A stretch of DNA of 64,000 nt from positions 864,773-928,772 of the forward strand of contig NC_090625.1 in NCBI RefSeq assembly GCF_004359215.1, given 5' to 3'. The position numbers and the translations under genes were made by a program. Positions 32,487 through 43,973 of the stretch are shown in pieces. The first letter of the stretch is position 1; every line of letters begins with the position of its first letter. Below the pieces are notes generated by a model. The model saw only the letters and a program-made list of their open reading frames with translations. It was not told the origin of the DNA and ran no database searches. The stretch is from Bremia lactucae (Eukaryota > Oomycota > Peronosporomycetes > Peronosporales > Peronosporaceae).

Positions 32487-35400
32487 CAGACTCCATCAAA
32501 CTCAAATAGGTTTGGGAAAACACTGGAATCCAATCTGTATGCAAAAGAGATATGTTTCAAAGAAACAAACCTTTTCGTTATGAATTATCCAGGTATCCTT
32601 TAGGTAGCATCCTATGGCACTTGAATAATTTTGTCGAAGATGTGTCATTGCTGCCAATAAAATCTTCCATACTTTGAGCATTAACCACCTTGCTCCATTC
32701 AGAAAGAAATGGATTCCAAGCTTTACCTCCAAAGATTTTACCACGACCAAGAAAAAATTAGCGGTAGGATATTTTGAAATGCGCCACCTACAAAGTAGAA
32801 TGTTGCTCAAGAAGAATGTTGCTTGCAATGTATTCATTAGAGCAAGCTCACGGTAAGCAACTAAAACGCTTTACTCTAATGCAAATATAGAATGAGGTCA
32901 CTTCGATAGACAGATGCAAGAGAACGTAGCGTCAAGGGTAGTACTCTTGGATATCACACTCATGAAGCAGCAATACAAGGTCAATGTATTATTCGTTGAC
33001 GTGACCCCCATCCATGTAACATCGGTAACTTATACTGGTTCGTCTTGTACGTGCAGTCAAATAGCCAAACTTTCTTTGAATAGATGTGATTTCTTGTGTT
33101 GAACTGGGAAGGACGAGAAGAAGGGATTAGTTTCGTTTGACGCAATCAAAGGCAAAATGAAAGCTAAAAAAGTCATATAAAAAGAATTTCCAGTGGTGAC
33201 CGTCCTTGTAGATTTTCTTGGTGAAGTGAATGAGTTATGTTGGAGCATATTTACTGTGGCCCATGTTGTGTTCCCAATTAGCTGAAGGGTGCATTAACAA
33301 TTGCGTAAGGGAAGATGCTGCACTGTGTAAGTTAATGACTTGAAGCGATTGATTTGCTCAGTTGCCAAAAGGCTGTATGCGCTGAGAAGATGGAGATGTG
33401 GCACGAGGGTGGTTATGTCGCTGTTGTCAAGTTGAAGTAGCCATATTTCCTGCTTTTTTTAAATTAGTTGGAAAGGGCGCTTACAGAACTTCTGCGTTCT
33501 CTTCCTTGCATTTTCCGAACGCGCATGATTACCAAAGCTGCCGACATGTCCACATTGAAAAACCTTTACTTTTACCTCACCATTTGCACGGTGACCCACC
33601 TTTCAGGTTATTGCAACCTTGAGGAAAAATCCATCTTCCACGCTGCAGCAAGTGTCTTTTGTTCAGCTTGATCTAATGTTCGCCAAGTTTTATTTACCAA
33701 ATCAAAGACAGCCATTATTCCTTCCAATTTCTTATTCAGCGTGTTGTAGGGTATTTGGTTTTAGTCTGAGAGAATTAGGGTTTTATCCGCACACTGTCGT
33801 CGCCTCTAAAATAATTCCTAATGGCCAATTAAAGGGATTATTTCTCGCCAACCAAAATGCCTTCAATTTCGGTGGGTGGGTCTAGAGTCTTCTTTAAAAA
33901 AATGGTGTTTGGTTGTCGTGAAAACAAGCTTTCGGACAATTAAATCAAAATTCTTTGACTAGCACAATTTGATATTTAGACCATGCATTAATGCAGGTAA
34001 AAATTTATTTATTGTGCATAAAAGTGACAATATATTTTTATAAACTCTTACTGGATGCAAACTTTTAGAATAGCGCTTGTCACAAAGACCTCGAAAGTGC
34101 TCTCATAATACAATTTAATTCGAAGATAAGAAGATGACTGTGTGAGATCGATTCAATCAGCGAAATCGCATTTTTTTCTAGCCGTGCTTTTAGCTGAGCC
34201 TCGATTTGATAAAATACGACCTTCACAAATAATGAAAATCCACGCGCCAGAGACCATTTAGCCGAAAAGTTGTGGCATCCTGTCGTACGAGAGCTCTGCA
34301 AATCTTGCTTCTCTCTCGCGTGCCGCATATCCGTCAGGTTAATTCGCATTAATATTCAGTAGACGAAGGAAAGGGTCATTTTATTCTAGGTAAATCGATG
34401 AATCCTTTGATATACTTATGGACTCACGGTGCTTAGCCACTAGGCAGACCGTTTCGACATAAATATATGTCGTTTCAATTCAGCAAGTTATCGCGTTGGG
34501 CTCAAGATGAGCACGCATGCTGTTCCTCAGCTTGTCAGGGAACGTTTTAATTCATGGCTGTGCCAGAAGACCAAATCCTTTCCTCGGGATTTGTCGTAAA
34601 TATGTTAGCTTTGAAGCACAAATCTGCTGCCTATGTCTATACATGGCGACGACTAGCAATCGTTCTGGATTCCTTTACTCCATGATATGGGGTTTTTGTA
34701 ATACACTCACGGCGACTTTAGACTTTGCTGATTGTACATGTCCATACGGTTGCCAGCTGTGCTGGCATCCCAATAGTCCCAACCCCACCACCTGCCGGCT
34801 TCTAATACTTTTGTAGCTGAATTTCGACGTAGCTTAAAAGCTAAAAATGATCATTCGTGAGCACTTGTGAAGTGGTCAAGGGCGCAGGTCTGTATAGGAA
34901 TTTCTACAAGCGATAGCAGCCTAAAGTCGAATCTATTCCAATGCACTAGTTTTCAATCACAAATTGCTGCAACTGAAGCTTGAGTGAAGAAGAAAGTAAA
35001 TTAATCAACGACAGCTGACAAAGTATTGATTATATATATTACTAATCTTGCAAGCTGTAATGCACAATGCTGGCAGTGGCTATAAGCTCTTAAAATCTAT
35101 CGGCCAAATGTTGTGGTCAAACGCAGCGGGCAAAGGCCGAAGGCAACGCGAGAAGTGATCTTAAGTGATACAAAGGGGCTGATGCCGTGTTGCACAACAA
35201 TATTAGAGCCTCGTCTGTCCGTCGCGCGAATGAAACCGCTGCAGCACAATCGGTAGAACGCCGCACGTGTCGTTAATTTCTTATTCGCTGACTATTTTTA
35301 TGCACACCATAAGCTGCATAAGATCCGCTTAATCTAATGGTAAACACAAGCTGCTGGTACTGTAATGCTCTGGAAGTATATTAAAATCAAAAATCTACGC

Positions 35401-35941
35401 GACAGCAGTTAAGTGCGAGTTCAAAGAAATCTACTAGCTACAATTGACAAGACAATGAGCAGCTCGCTACTTTGGAAGTCACAACTTCTCATTATTTATT
35501 GCATTTGGCAGTGCCGGCACTCTAAATAATATATGCCAAAAGGGTGTTGAGTTCTTTACAGTGTCGGTGGTGCTTATTGCAAGGCAAACTACTATGTGCA
35601 ACGTGGTAAATTTATCGTCTGTTACCTTGTACTTTTGCGTGCTCGGTAAAAGCTCAGTCTCTGCACATCAAAAGACTCGAGCGTTTCCGTTCAGCTTGTA
35701 CCCCGACCCCAGCCAAAACCCGCGCCAGGTTGGCGCTTGCCTATTGTGGCAACGCACTCGCTACTTTCAAGCTTAGTGGTTGGAGGCCATCGTCGCCATT
35801 TCTCCATAACCCATCTCACTTTCTTGCCCGACGCCAACAGGTTACGCCTATTTTTATTCGCACTTTGCACGAACTAGCTCTGCTCTCAACTTAGCTCGGC
35901 TTGGTGGCTCTGCGACAGTAAAGGACAAATTTTATTAGTGC
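32487..35941. other. Long intergenic region
   Basis: No convincing gene in 3.4 kb. The minus strand at 33610-33780 reads NKKLEGIMAVFDLVNKTWRT, reminiscent of the C-terminus of pogo/mariner-type DDE transposases, but without a catalytic core nearby. Other frames at 32500-33240 and 34080-34350 are short and without motif. Near 35815 CTCACTTTCTTG resembles an oomycete initiator, 127 bases before the next start codon. Confidence 0.45.
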
Positions 35942-36622
35942 ATGCACAATTCCCTAGACCGTGAGCAACTAGACACGGGACCACGGCCGGGCAGCGCCGT
36001 ACGAGGCAGTGAAGTTCATTGCCAACGTCGATTAAAGCGCAAGCATTACCTGATGAGCAACCAGGATGAAGACGGCCTTGCGATGCTCACCTCCCTCCGC
36101 AGTGAACAGCAGCAGCTACTTTGCAAGTACAAGTCTGGGAAGTGCTCGAATGCGCGTGCCACCAAGCGTAACGGCAAGCTCCATACCCTTTGCCATTTTC
36201 ACCGGGACCGTCAAAACGAACACCAGCGCAAGAGTGATCGCAAGCAACGCTTGGTCAGCGTCACTCGTCGCTCTAAGCTTGGGAGCATTGACGTTGCTGG
36301 TGACAGCGCGCGCCAGCAAGATCTTCACCTCGTCACGTCAATCAAGGCTTCTTTTCCAAGAGGATCCTCCATCTCGCCGCTGAAGCACCACGACCAGAAT
36401 GCCTCACATTTATACATAGCGCAGAATACTGCTGACGGCACAATCAGTGGAACAGGACGGTTGCCCTCACCGGCTGCAGGGACCACGCGATTACCGCCGA
36501 TCAGCTTTCTTATGCGTAGGAAGCTGGATGGTCATCGGGTAACTAGTAACATCATACCTATTGTGCCACCTAGCAACTTCATCATCGATAGCTTCAGCGG
36601 CAACGCAGGTAAAACGGCATGA
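35942..36622 (+). CDS. Small basic Cys/His-motif protein of unknown function
   Basis: A 226-residue single exon. The core at about residues 60-101 has a Cys/His pattern, CKYKSGKCSNARATKRNGK then LHTLCHFHRDRQNEHQRKSD, i.e. C-x6-C-x15-C-x2-H with conserved R-N-G and Q-N-x2-Q-R-K-x-D signatures. I recall similar motifs in many short oomycete and plant hypothetical proteins. It could be a small zinc-binding or nucleic-acid-binding module, given the strong positive charge (KRK, RRSK). The rest is low-complexity. The alternative start MSNQDEDGLAML (36053) would keep the whole motif. No neighbour gives a clue to its role. Confidence 0.75.
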   Translation: MHNSLDREQLDTGPRPGSAVRGSEVHCQRRLKRKHYLMSNQDEDGLAMLTSLRSEQQQLLCKYKSGKCSNARATKRNGKLHTLCHFHRDRQNEHQRKSDRKQRLVSVTRRSKLGSIDVAGDSARQQDLHLVTSIKASFPRGSSISPLKHHDQNASHLYIAQNTADGTISGTGRLPSPAAGTTRLPPISFLMRRKLDGHRVTSNIIPIVPPSNFIIDSFSGNAGKTA

Positions 36623-37557
36623 ACTATCGATATGTTTTGGGACGCTTGCTGCTTCCGTTCAGTTGCGCGTACATACGGAGATCGTAGTCTAAAGCTGCAA
36701 CGATTATGTGCCGTTGAGTGGACGCAGCAGTTGTAACAAAGTCTCACCTGTTATCTAAGTGACACTAGCTGCCACTTGTGCTCACAGAAATACACTTGCT
36801 AACATTTCGCTCCTGCTTGTACTTTGCATAGTGATGCAGACATTCATTGCAGAGCATTTAAGCACGACGCCTTAGAACATCGATTCCGCGCAGTGTCACC
36901 CTCCTCTTCATTTGGCGCGCTCCTTTTATTGCTTAATAAGTTAGGTCTGTGTTGCGCAAATTAATTTGCGCGCTTTGACACATTCCTGGCGTAAAGTTTA
37001 CTTAAGTAAGCATTTAGTTTCCAGATAGCGAATTTTGAGATGCAATCATTCCTAGGGAGCTGGCATGAATCTTTAAACTCCATTTTGCAGTGATTGAATT
37101 TGGCCGATCCATTAAGGCAACATGCCCTGAGATTTCAATGATCGCTAATGGTTCAACTTTGCCATTTCGTGCGACGTTCGCGCAACCTTCACGAGGGAGG
37201 ATTTCTTAACGCACAAAAAACAACAGCGAGAACGCTGGAGAGGGAGGCAATAGAAGTCGCGGACCAGCAGATCGAGACGACCGCGCGCACCAAGACACAA
37301 CCTTTCACAGTTGAACGGCTGTACAGGTCAGTTTTAATTCATTGCAAGCTCTTTCGCAGGAGGAGATCACCTTTGGGGCCAAATAGTTAAAGGGACTTTA
37401 AATGCATTCCTTCTTCTGTTTCCCCATGTGTGGCTTTCCTTTTCGTTGCGGTGGAGATTAGGTCGCTTATAAGCGAATCATAAAAGCGGTTTCATAAATG
37501 TTTGATGCTGACTTTTTGCTTTCGTCTACTCCCATTTATTGACAGGTCGATGCTGCA
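36623..37557. other. Intergenic and probable 5' leader of AGC kinase
   Basis: A purine-rich block at 37215-37326 ends ACAG followed by GTCAGT. TTATTGACAG at 37536-37545 lies 12 bases before the kinase ATG. Together they could be a 5'-UTR intron of about 219 bases. The short frame at 37148-37390 has no family. Confidence 0.35.
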
Positions 37558-40500
37558 ATGAGTTCCGAGCAATCTCCGCCGAACTTCCAGCAAATTATTG
37601 ATGAAGACATCCTGGTGACGTCTCCTACTTCCTATGCACTACGCGAGTCATTCCGCCGATCATCTTTCTCGGCTTCAGCAGAGACAAATCCGATGCTGCT
37701 GCGATCCTCGCAGAGTGCGGATCAGATGCCGCTCCCTCGCACTTCCTCGCGAGGTAGTGTTCTTAACCGTGCGCCTCCTCCGCCACCCCCGCATCTCCCA
37801 CCTCAAATATCCTCAGTGCCTTTGAATGGCGGCGCTATTGATGAATTACCTCGGCCTCTGTCAAATTCTAACTTGGACATCCTGCACGAGCAGAATCATG
37901 GGGACAATGATCCTTTCGGACACTCAACTGGCTTGAACTCAGCGCCGTTTGGTGGAAATCAGCAATTCGCTAGCTCGGCGTCTCCTTTCGGTGCTGCTGG
38001 AGGTAGCAGCTTCAATTCTGCTGCCACAACCACGTTTGGAGGCTCTGATTTTAGTCAGACGGCGCCAGTAAGCAACACATCGAATCGTCGCTCCATCTCA
38101 CGACGCAGCATCTTTAGTCGTGAGACGTTTATGCTTACGCGCGGGGAGAAGGAGTCACGTATGGCTGTTCCACAGGGAACTCCCACGGAGATCAAGTGCG
38201 AAGGATATTTGACAAAAAGAGGGCACTTGTTTACAAATTGGAAGACACGGTACTTTACACTACGAGGCAACGTACTGGAATATTTTTCGAGCGAGGAAAA
38301 GAGCAAAAAATATGGAGCTGTGACAGTCGAGAAAGTGGCGACATGGTCAGGCGAAGCGCATGGCTTTATGTTTTACACCTCGAAGCAAATACCCTATTAC
38401 GTGTACGCCTCTTCCGAGGCCGAGCGCTCCAAATGGTTGCGAGCTTTAAAGGATTTCATGGTTGAAACAGAAGAGGTGAGTTGCGAAGGATATCTTACTA
38501 AACGTGGTCATTTGGTTCCAAGTCAACGGATGGCGTATTATGTGCTGAATGGGAGGTCTCTACGTCATTACGCAGACCAGCTGGCGTATCGAGACAATCA
38601 GTCAGCTATGGCAGATGTAGAGATACGCTCTGTTGCTTTATGGGATGGCGAAGCAAATGGCTTAATGTTTATGACCGTGACAGGAAATGTGTTTTACGTG
38701 ATTGCAGATACTGTTGGCGAACAGCAAAAGTGGCTTTCTACTGTGTTAAAATCGACGGGCAGTGTCCCGGAACCTGTTTCGTGTGCAGGATACTTAACCA
38801 AGCAAGGCCACAAACGCAAAAGTTGGAAGAAGCGCTATTTTATACTTCGCGGAAACACTATTTCATATTATTCAGATTATGACATGGCAAATAACGCCAA
38901 AGGCAAGCCACTCGCTGAAGTGCTTGTCGAGGATGTACAAAAGTGGGAAGGAGAGCCGTTTGGGTTTATGTTCATGACTAATGAGCAAGTGCCGTATTAC
39001 GTGTATGCCGATAACGATCGAGAGCGCAGCAAGTGGATGAATGCTCTTAACAAATTAAATGTGGTGGCGGAAGAGCCTACTGTCGAGAAGAAGCGTTGCT
39101 CAAACTGTAATGCTGTTTTGACTGGCTCTCGTTTCTGCGGAGCATGTGGCTATAACTTGCGGGGCACCACCATTGGTGACCGCACTTCTCGTGGCCACGG
39201 CGGGATGGATGATGACATTGATGGCCGCGATGACATTGATGATGAATCAACACCGTTTGACGAGCTTGAAGCGCTGTCTGAAGGCGCACGAACATTGTTG
39301 CTTGCAGTAATGCAGACACCGGATGGCATTGACATCGGCGACAAGGAAGGCACATATCCAAACCGGGTGACGAGAAGCTCGCAGCAGCCAACTGAGCAAC
39401 CAGATCAGGATGATTCCTCTGCTGGGTTTGATCAAGATGTTGCTGATGCTCTAAGAGAGGTTGAGTCTGGCGATGCGCGTACCTTTCCAGAAAATGTGGA
39501 TGGCGATGTTAAGGCATCCTCTTACGATTCCAAGCCGTTTACTCAGTCATCGGCCAACAGTGGTGAGCGATCTTCCACACGATCCCAGCAAACACGTCAA
39601 GATCCTTTAACGGTGGGCGCAGCTCCCATTAAAGCTAAGTCGAATGCGCTTAAGCCCAACTTTGGCATTGTTGAGCTCAAACCTAAGAGAACCAGTTTTA
39701 CTTCCTTTAGTGACTCAGAAGAGGAGGAATCAAAGGTAGATCCGAAGCCTGCACCAGTCGCAACCAGGCTTCCTTCTCGGTCGTCGGCGGGTCTCAATAT
39801 GGCTGGTATGGGACGCCGTAAAACAATAGCTATGTTAGCAATGGAGTCAAGCAGCGACGATGAAAGCGGTGATGATACCAAACACCCAACGAAGCTGTCT
39901 CCTGACACTTTCCAAAAAAATGACAAGAAGATTGATAGTAATTGTATGTCGGAAAAGGAAGAAGGAAAATCATCTGGAGACGAATTTGAAAATCGCGAAC
40001 GGAAGAGCTCAGAGGAGCTGGACACTCGCGGTATTGCTGCGTTTGAGGAGCCAGTGGAGCAGCCTAAGCTGAAGCAAAACATTCACTCCTCTACACAGAT
40101 AAGCGAACGCCTAAACAAGAAAGATATATACAATTTTATGGAGAAAGAGCTGGATTTCACGCCTCAATTCGTACCGTCAGCTGATTCTCCTGTCCGCTGT
40201 CGTTTTTATAGCTCTATGGCATACACTTCAGCTAAGAAAGTTATCCTTTTTCTTTCCGATTCTGGACCTCTTGGCCTTTGGAAACAGGACCCGGATAACA
40301 AACCCTTGACGAAAGATCACAAATGGTCCATGACACCGTATTTTAGCCGTGCTCAAGATGAGGGCTACGGAATTGTGGTGTGCAACCCGTTTTCGAATAA
40401 TGCTATGGTATATGAAGCAGGAGGTTTCGAGCGTGAAATTCCAGTGCCTAATTCCGCTACACCCAAGGAACACGTTTTGTTTGTGTGGGACCAATTTATG

Positions 40501-42274
40501 TCAAATTGTAAGGGTCAAATTTCGATAATTGCGTATGCGCGCGGTGGCGCATTAGTAAAATCAATCTTGGAAACATACGAGGAGAGTTCTCGCGACAAAA
40601 TCCACCGCATCGCATTAATTGAGTCCAAGCACGAAATTGACCACAACGAATCCCCTGGTATCTTGGAGCTTCTTGGTCGGCGATCTATTAATTGGGAAGC
40701 ATCATATGAACCCCTTGGTGCCCAGATCGTGGACTCTCAGGCACGTGTAAATTGTGTGTGCTTGTCCTTGGGGTTCATGCCATCGCAGGAAGCTGACAAT
40801 ACACCAAAAACTCTAGAAAAAGCTGAAGATCCTGCTTTTGCTTTCATCGATGCCAACCCGAGTCAGCCTGGCATGACTGCTGTTGTGAAGCATGTCCGGT
40901 TAGAATTGAGAAAGAGAAAAACTGTTGTAAAGCCTGTTGCCCGCACACGGCGACAGTCTAATATAATTGTTATCGGTGAGACAGATGGTGATGAGTCGAG
41001 CGATGTGTCTGGTGGTGCTGATGAAGGCAAGCATAAGTTTAAAACAAATGGAAGTAGCTTAGACAGTGAAGACGATGGTAAAATTAAAGCTACATACTAT
41101 CTACCGAAGCCAGTACCAAAACCAAAGCGCAACCCTAGTTTTGGCAGCAGTGGCTCTGGCGACAAGCAGCAGCGATTAATTTCGGACAAGGACTTTGAAT
41201 TGTTAAAAGTGGTCGGGCAAGGTGGTTTTGGCAAGGTATTTTTGTGCCGCAAGATTACATCGCCACGTCAGGGCGAGCACTACGCCATGAAGGTTCTAAA
41301 AAAACAGCAAGTAGTTTCCTCGGGCCTTGTAAACACAACTATGGCGGAGCGTAAAATTCTTACAGACATATCACATCCGTTTGTTGTCAAGCTGCACTAC
41401 GCTTTTCAAAGTGAGTCGAAATTGTACCTTGTGATGGATTATCTCAGCGGTGGATCTTTGGCAACGCACTTGCGTCGCCGCCGCAAATTTCCGGAGGAAT
41501 GGGCCCGCTTCTATGCCGCTGAAGTTGCTGCAGCCATTGCACATCTTCATAGTGCCAACATCATATATCGTGATGCTAAACTTGAAAATGTATTGATGGA
41601 CCACGACGGCCACGTGCGTATCACTGACTTCGGTTTGTCAAAGGTCGGAGTTTCTGGCCTCAAGGGTGCCACGACTTTCTGTGGTACAGCTGCATATATC
41701 GCGCCTGAACTGTTAAAGGGTATGGCGTATGGCAAAGCTGCCGACTGGTGGTCTTTTGGCATCCTGTTGTACGAAATGATTGGAGGAAAACCTCCTTATT
41801 ATCACCGCAACCGTGACATTATGTTTCAAACCATTTTGAAACAAGACTGGGTGACGTTTTCGCCAAGCTTCTCGGATGCCGCAATCGCACTTATCAACGG
41901 GGTAAGTAATCAAAATGCATAGCTTGTCCTTTAATATGGCTGGCATTTGTTTAACGGAATTTGCTTTGATATAATGACAGTTGCTTACGCGCGACCCGAT
42001 GATGCGTCTTGGCAGCGGTCCACGCGGTGCTGACGAGGTGTTGACCCACCCATTTTTTGATAGCATTGACTGGCCTGAGCTGCTGGAGCGCAGGATGCTG
42101 CCACCTTTTAATCCAGGTGTGGGCAAGATGGATACGCACTATGCACCACGTAATATGAACGAAATTACTGCACGAGACCGCGAGCCGAGTGTTATGATGG
42201 CGAAGACCGACCGCCCGAACGATTTTGATGGTTTTAGTTTTGTAGGGCGGCCTTCCTCCCTTTCAAATGTATGA
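37558..42274 (+). CDS. AGC protein kinase with three PH domains and an Arb2-like domain
   Basis: Exons 37558-41901 and 41981-42274 (79-base GTAAGT-CAG intron) give 1545 residues. Domains in order: Ser-rich N-terminus; PH1 about 211-303, PH2 about 307-400 and PH3 about 406-501, each opening C(E/A)GYLTK(R/Q)GH; a zinc ribbon about 512-535 (CSNCNAVLTGSRFCGACGY); acidic low-complexity; an Arb2/FAM172-like alpha/beta domain about 880-1095; kinase about 1213-1510. Kinase motifs: GQGGFGKV, AMKVL lysine (about 1245), YRDAKLEN (about 1337), DFGLS, TFCGTAAYIAPE with the activation-loop Thr, and the AGC hydrophobic motif FDGFSF near the C-terminus (about 1530). PH domains bind phosphoinositides, so membrane recruitment is expected, as in Akt. 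Oddities: Ala replaces Leu in YRD(L)K, and the Arb2 nucleophile motif reads AYARGG, without Ser. Confidence 0.92.
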
Positions 42275-42788
42275 TGTCAATCTGCAATGCTGGTCAACTG
42301 TTATATGAAGACACGATTATACGATTATAGCAAATTATTAGTCTCTCGAGAGCCGCAACGGTCTTAATAACGAAGGCCCGCGGAGAGACAATTTCTCATC
42401 GGAATCAAAAACCCACACGCATAGAGCGCCAGTGCGCATCAGCAAATGCTAAAAAGTGAATTTGCTTATCTTTACGCCAAATATTCAAAATTAGAAAATG
42501 AACAAACGAAACAAAGGCTTGACTTAGTGCTGTTATAAATTCCGTCAAGATCAATTATAAAAACAAATTTTCTCGCATGTTTGGCGATTATGTCAATTCC
42601 AGGGCAATGTAAACTTTTTCAATTTTAGTTATATTTTGGTATTATTCATTTCAAAAACGTTTCTCACGTGATCGACAAATTCCAATAAAGATGTGTTGTT
42701 AAAAACATAAACGTGAATAAAACCTACCATAAATCATACATATTTTAAATTTTTAACAATGACAGTGTTATCATCGTCGAGAGTTGCT
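42275..42788. other. Intergenic, downstream of AGC kinase
   Basis: AT-rich 3' flank with no frame of interest. Confidence 0.5.
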
Positions 42789-42895
42789 GTTACGGGGCAT
42801 CATCGCTTGAAATGCTTCATTACAGGCTAACCAACACTAATGACAGTGTAGGCACCCCCACGCACACGATGTGCAGAGGAAGATACAAAGTTAAC
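42789..42895 (-). repeat. Old F-type LTR fragment
   Basis: TGTTACGGGGCATCATCGCTT, GAAATGCTTCATTACAG and GATGTGCAGAGGAAGA correspond in order to the plus-strand face of the F3 LTR (32072-32190), with many changes. It represents the 3' end of an LTR on the minus strand. Confidence 0.5.
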
Positions 42896-42942
42896 AAGCG
42901 TGGACTAACAAGAAGAGAAAAAAATGAGTTACTGAGCGTGAC

Positions 42943-43010
42943 TGTAACGGAGCACTGCCGACTTGTACTGCTTCAGTACAAGTCCACTTCGCACTGCTTC
43001 AGTGCTAGTG
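42943..43010 (-). repeat. F-type LTR end fragment
   Basis: TGTAACGGAGCACTGCCGAC, then a perfect CTTGTACTG/CAGTACAAG hairpin and an adjoining CACTTCGCACTG/CAGTGC hairpin. These are the diagnostic F-LTR terminus. It is cut by the LTR of element E at 43012. Confidence 0.75.
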
Positions 43011-43011
43011 G

Positions 43012-43706
43012 TGTAGCGGAGCTACCTCGCTCCTAAAGTCAGAGGAAGACTTTCAGACTCAGAGAGTCACTTAGTTCTGTTGAACTAATGGGTTTAACAA
43101 CTCAGGGAGTCGTACAAGCTATTAAAGCTTAAGGAATCCTAGTTCAAGGGATTCAGGGGTTCGTAGATATAAGTGGCAACTAGTGCCCAAGATGATATAC
43201 TTAGAAAGTCTTCTATCTCTTACAGATCAATGCGCAAGCCTTAGGAAGGCACTTAACGCTTTAAGATCAAAAGGGGGAACTGATCTTAATTTAATCATTT
43301 AAATCTAAGAAAAAACTTACCCCAGCTAATTGATATAATAGATTTTGGCCGCCAGATTTATATCTGGCGGCGACTATGAGCCTTCGAATGAGGAAGCCCA
43401 ATCGGATAAGCGTGCTTATAGCGCTAGCTATAGCATATTTGGTTCTGACGATGAGGATGATTCCTCATCGCCAGCACACCGGCTCCCGTGCCGTCACCCG
43501 CATTTATTTCTGTGCGTAGTGATGACGATGGCGTAAGCAATCGAAATAAAAGTTCTTGTGGTACCCCTGCTTTAGTGGGTACCATATTTATTACCCATAA
43601 TAAATGAGATTTAAGACACTAACTAAAAAATAGATTAAAGGGTATTTTACCCATAAAGTAAATGTACCACAACAACGATTCTCCAACTGATGTGTGCCCC
43701 ATTACA
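43012..43706 (-). repeat. 3' LTR of element E (695 bp)
   Basis: On the minus strand it runs TGTAATGGGGCACACAT to GCTCCGCTACA. It shares both ends and the TATA-enclosing hairpin (43348-43371, 10-bp arms) with the 308-bp LTR of B. It has about 210 extra bases at 43372-43590. Within these the plus strand is open and acidic (FGSDDEDDSSSPAH). Confidence 0.85.
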
Positions 43707-43719
43707 CCCTCCCCCATCA
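43707..43719 (-). other. Polypurine tract of element E
   Basis: On the minus strand GATGGGGGAGGG abuts the LTR start, identical to element B. Confidence 0.7.
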
Positions 43720-43973
43720 GACTGTTGTCACTCGGGTAATCTCGCCTGATATCAGGTCCAACTGGGATGCATACCGAGGTACACATTAATTTCCCAAATG
43801 GATCGACTTCTCGACAGCCGAAGCTGCCACGTTCGAAGTCCCTTTACATCGACTGGTACAGGCCAGACGCTTTCGCAGTGTGTGTGCTCAGACACCAAAG
43901 CGATGCTCCTAGTGGTGGAATTTGCGTTACTAAACAGCTAACCGTTTGGTTGTGTTTTCCATTCCTTTGTCTA

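Noticed and set aside
33600..33790. Possible pogo/mariner transposase C-terminus on the minus strand
   Set aside because: Only a short resemblance, stops on both sides, no DDE core found in the neighbourhood.
34080..34349. 89-codon minus-strand frame
   Set aside because: Isolated, no motif, amino-acid composition of random sequence.
32487..35941. Search for RXLR or Crinkler effector genes in the gene-poor stretch
   Set aside because: No ORF with a signal peptide plus RXLR-EER or LFLAK motif was seen; the available frames are short.
37148..37390. 80-codon frame before the AGC kinase
   Set aside because: More likely leader sequence with a 5'-UTR intron; no conserved motif.
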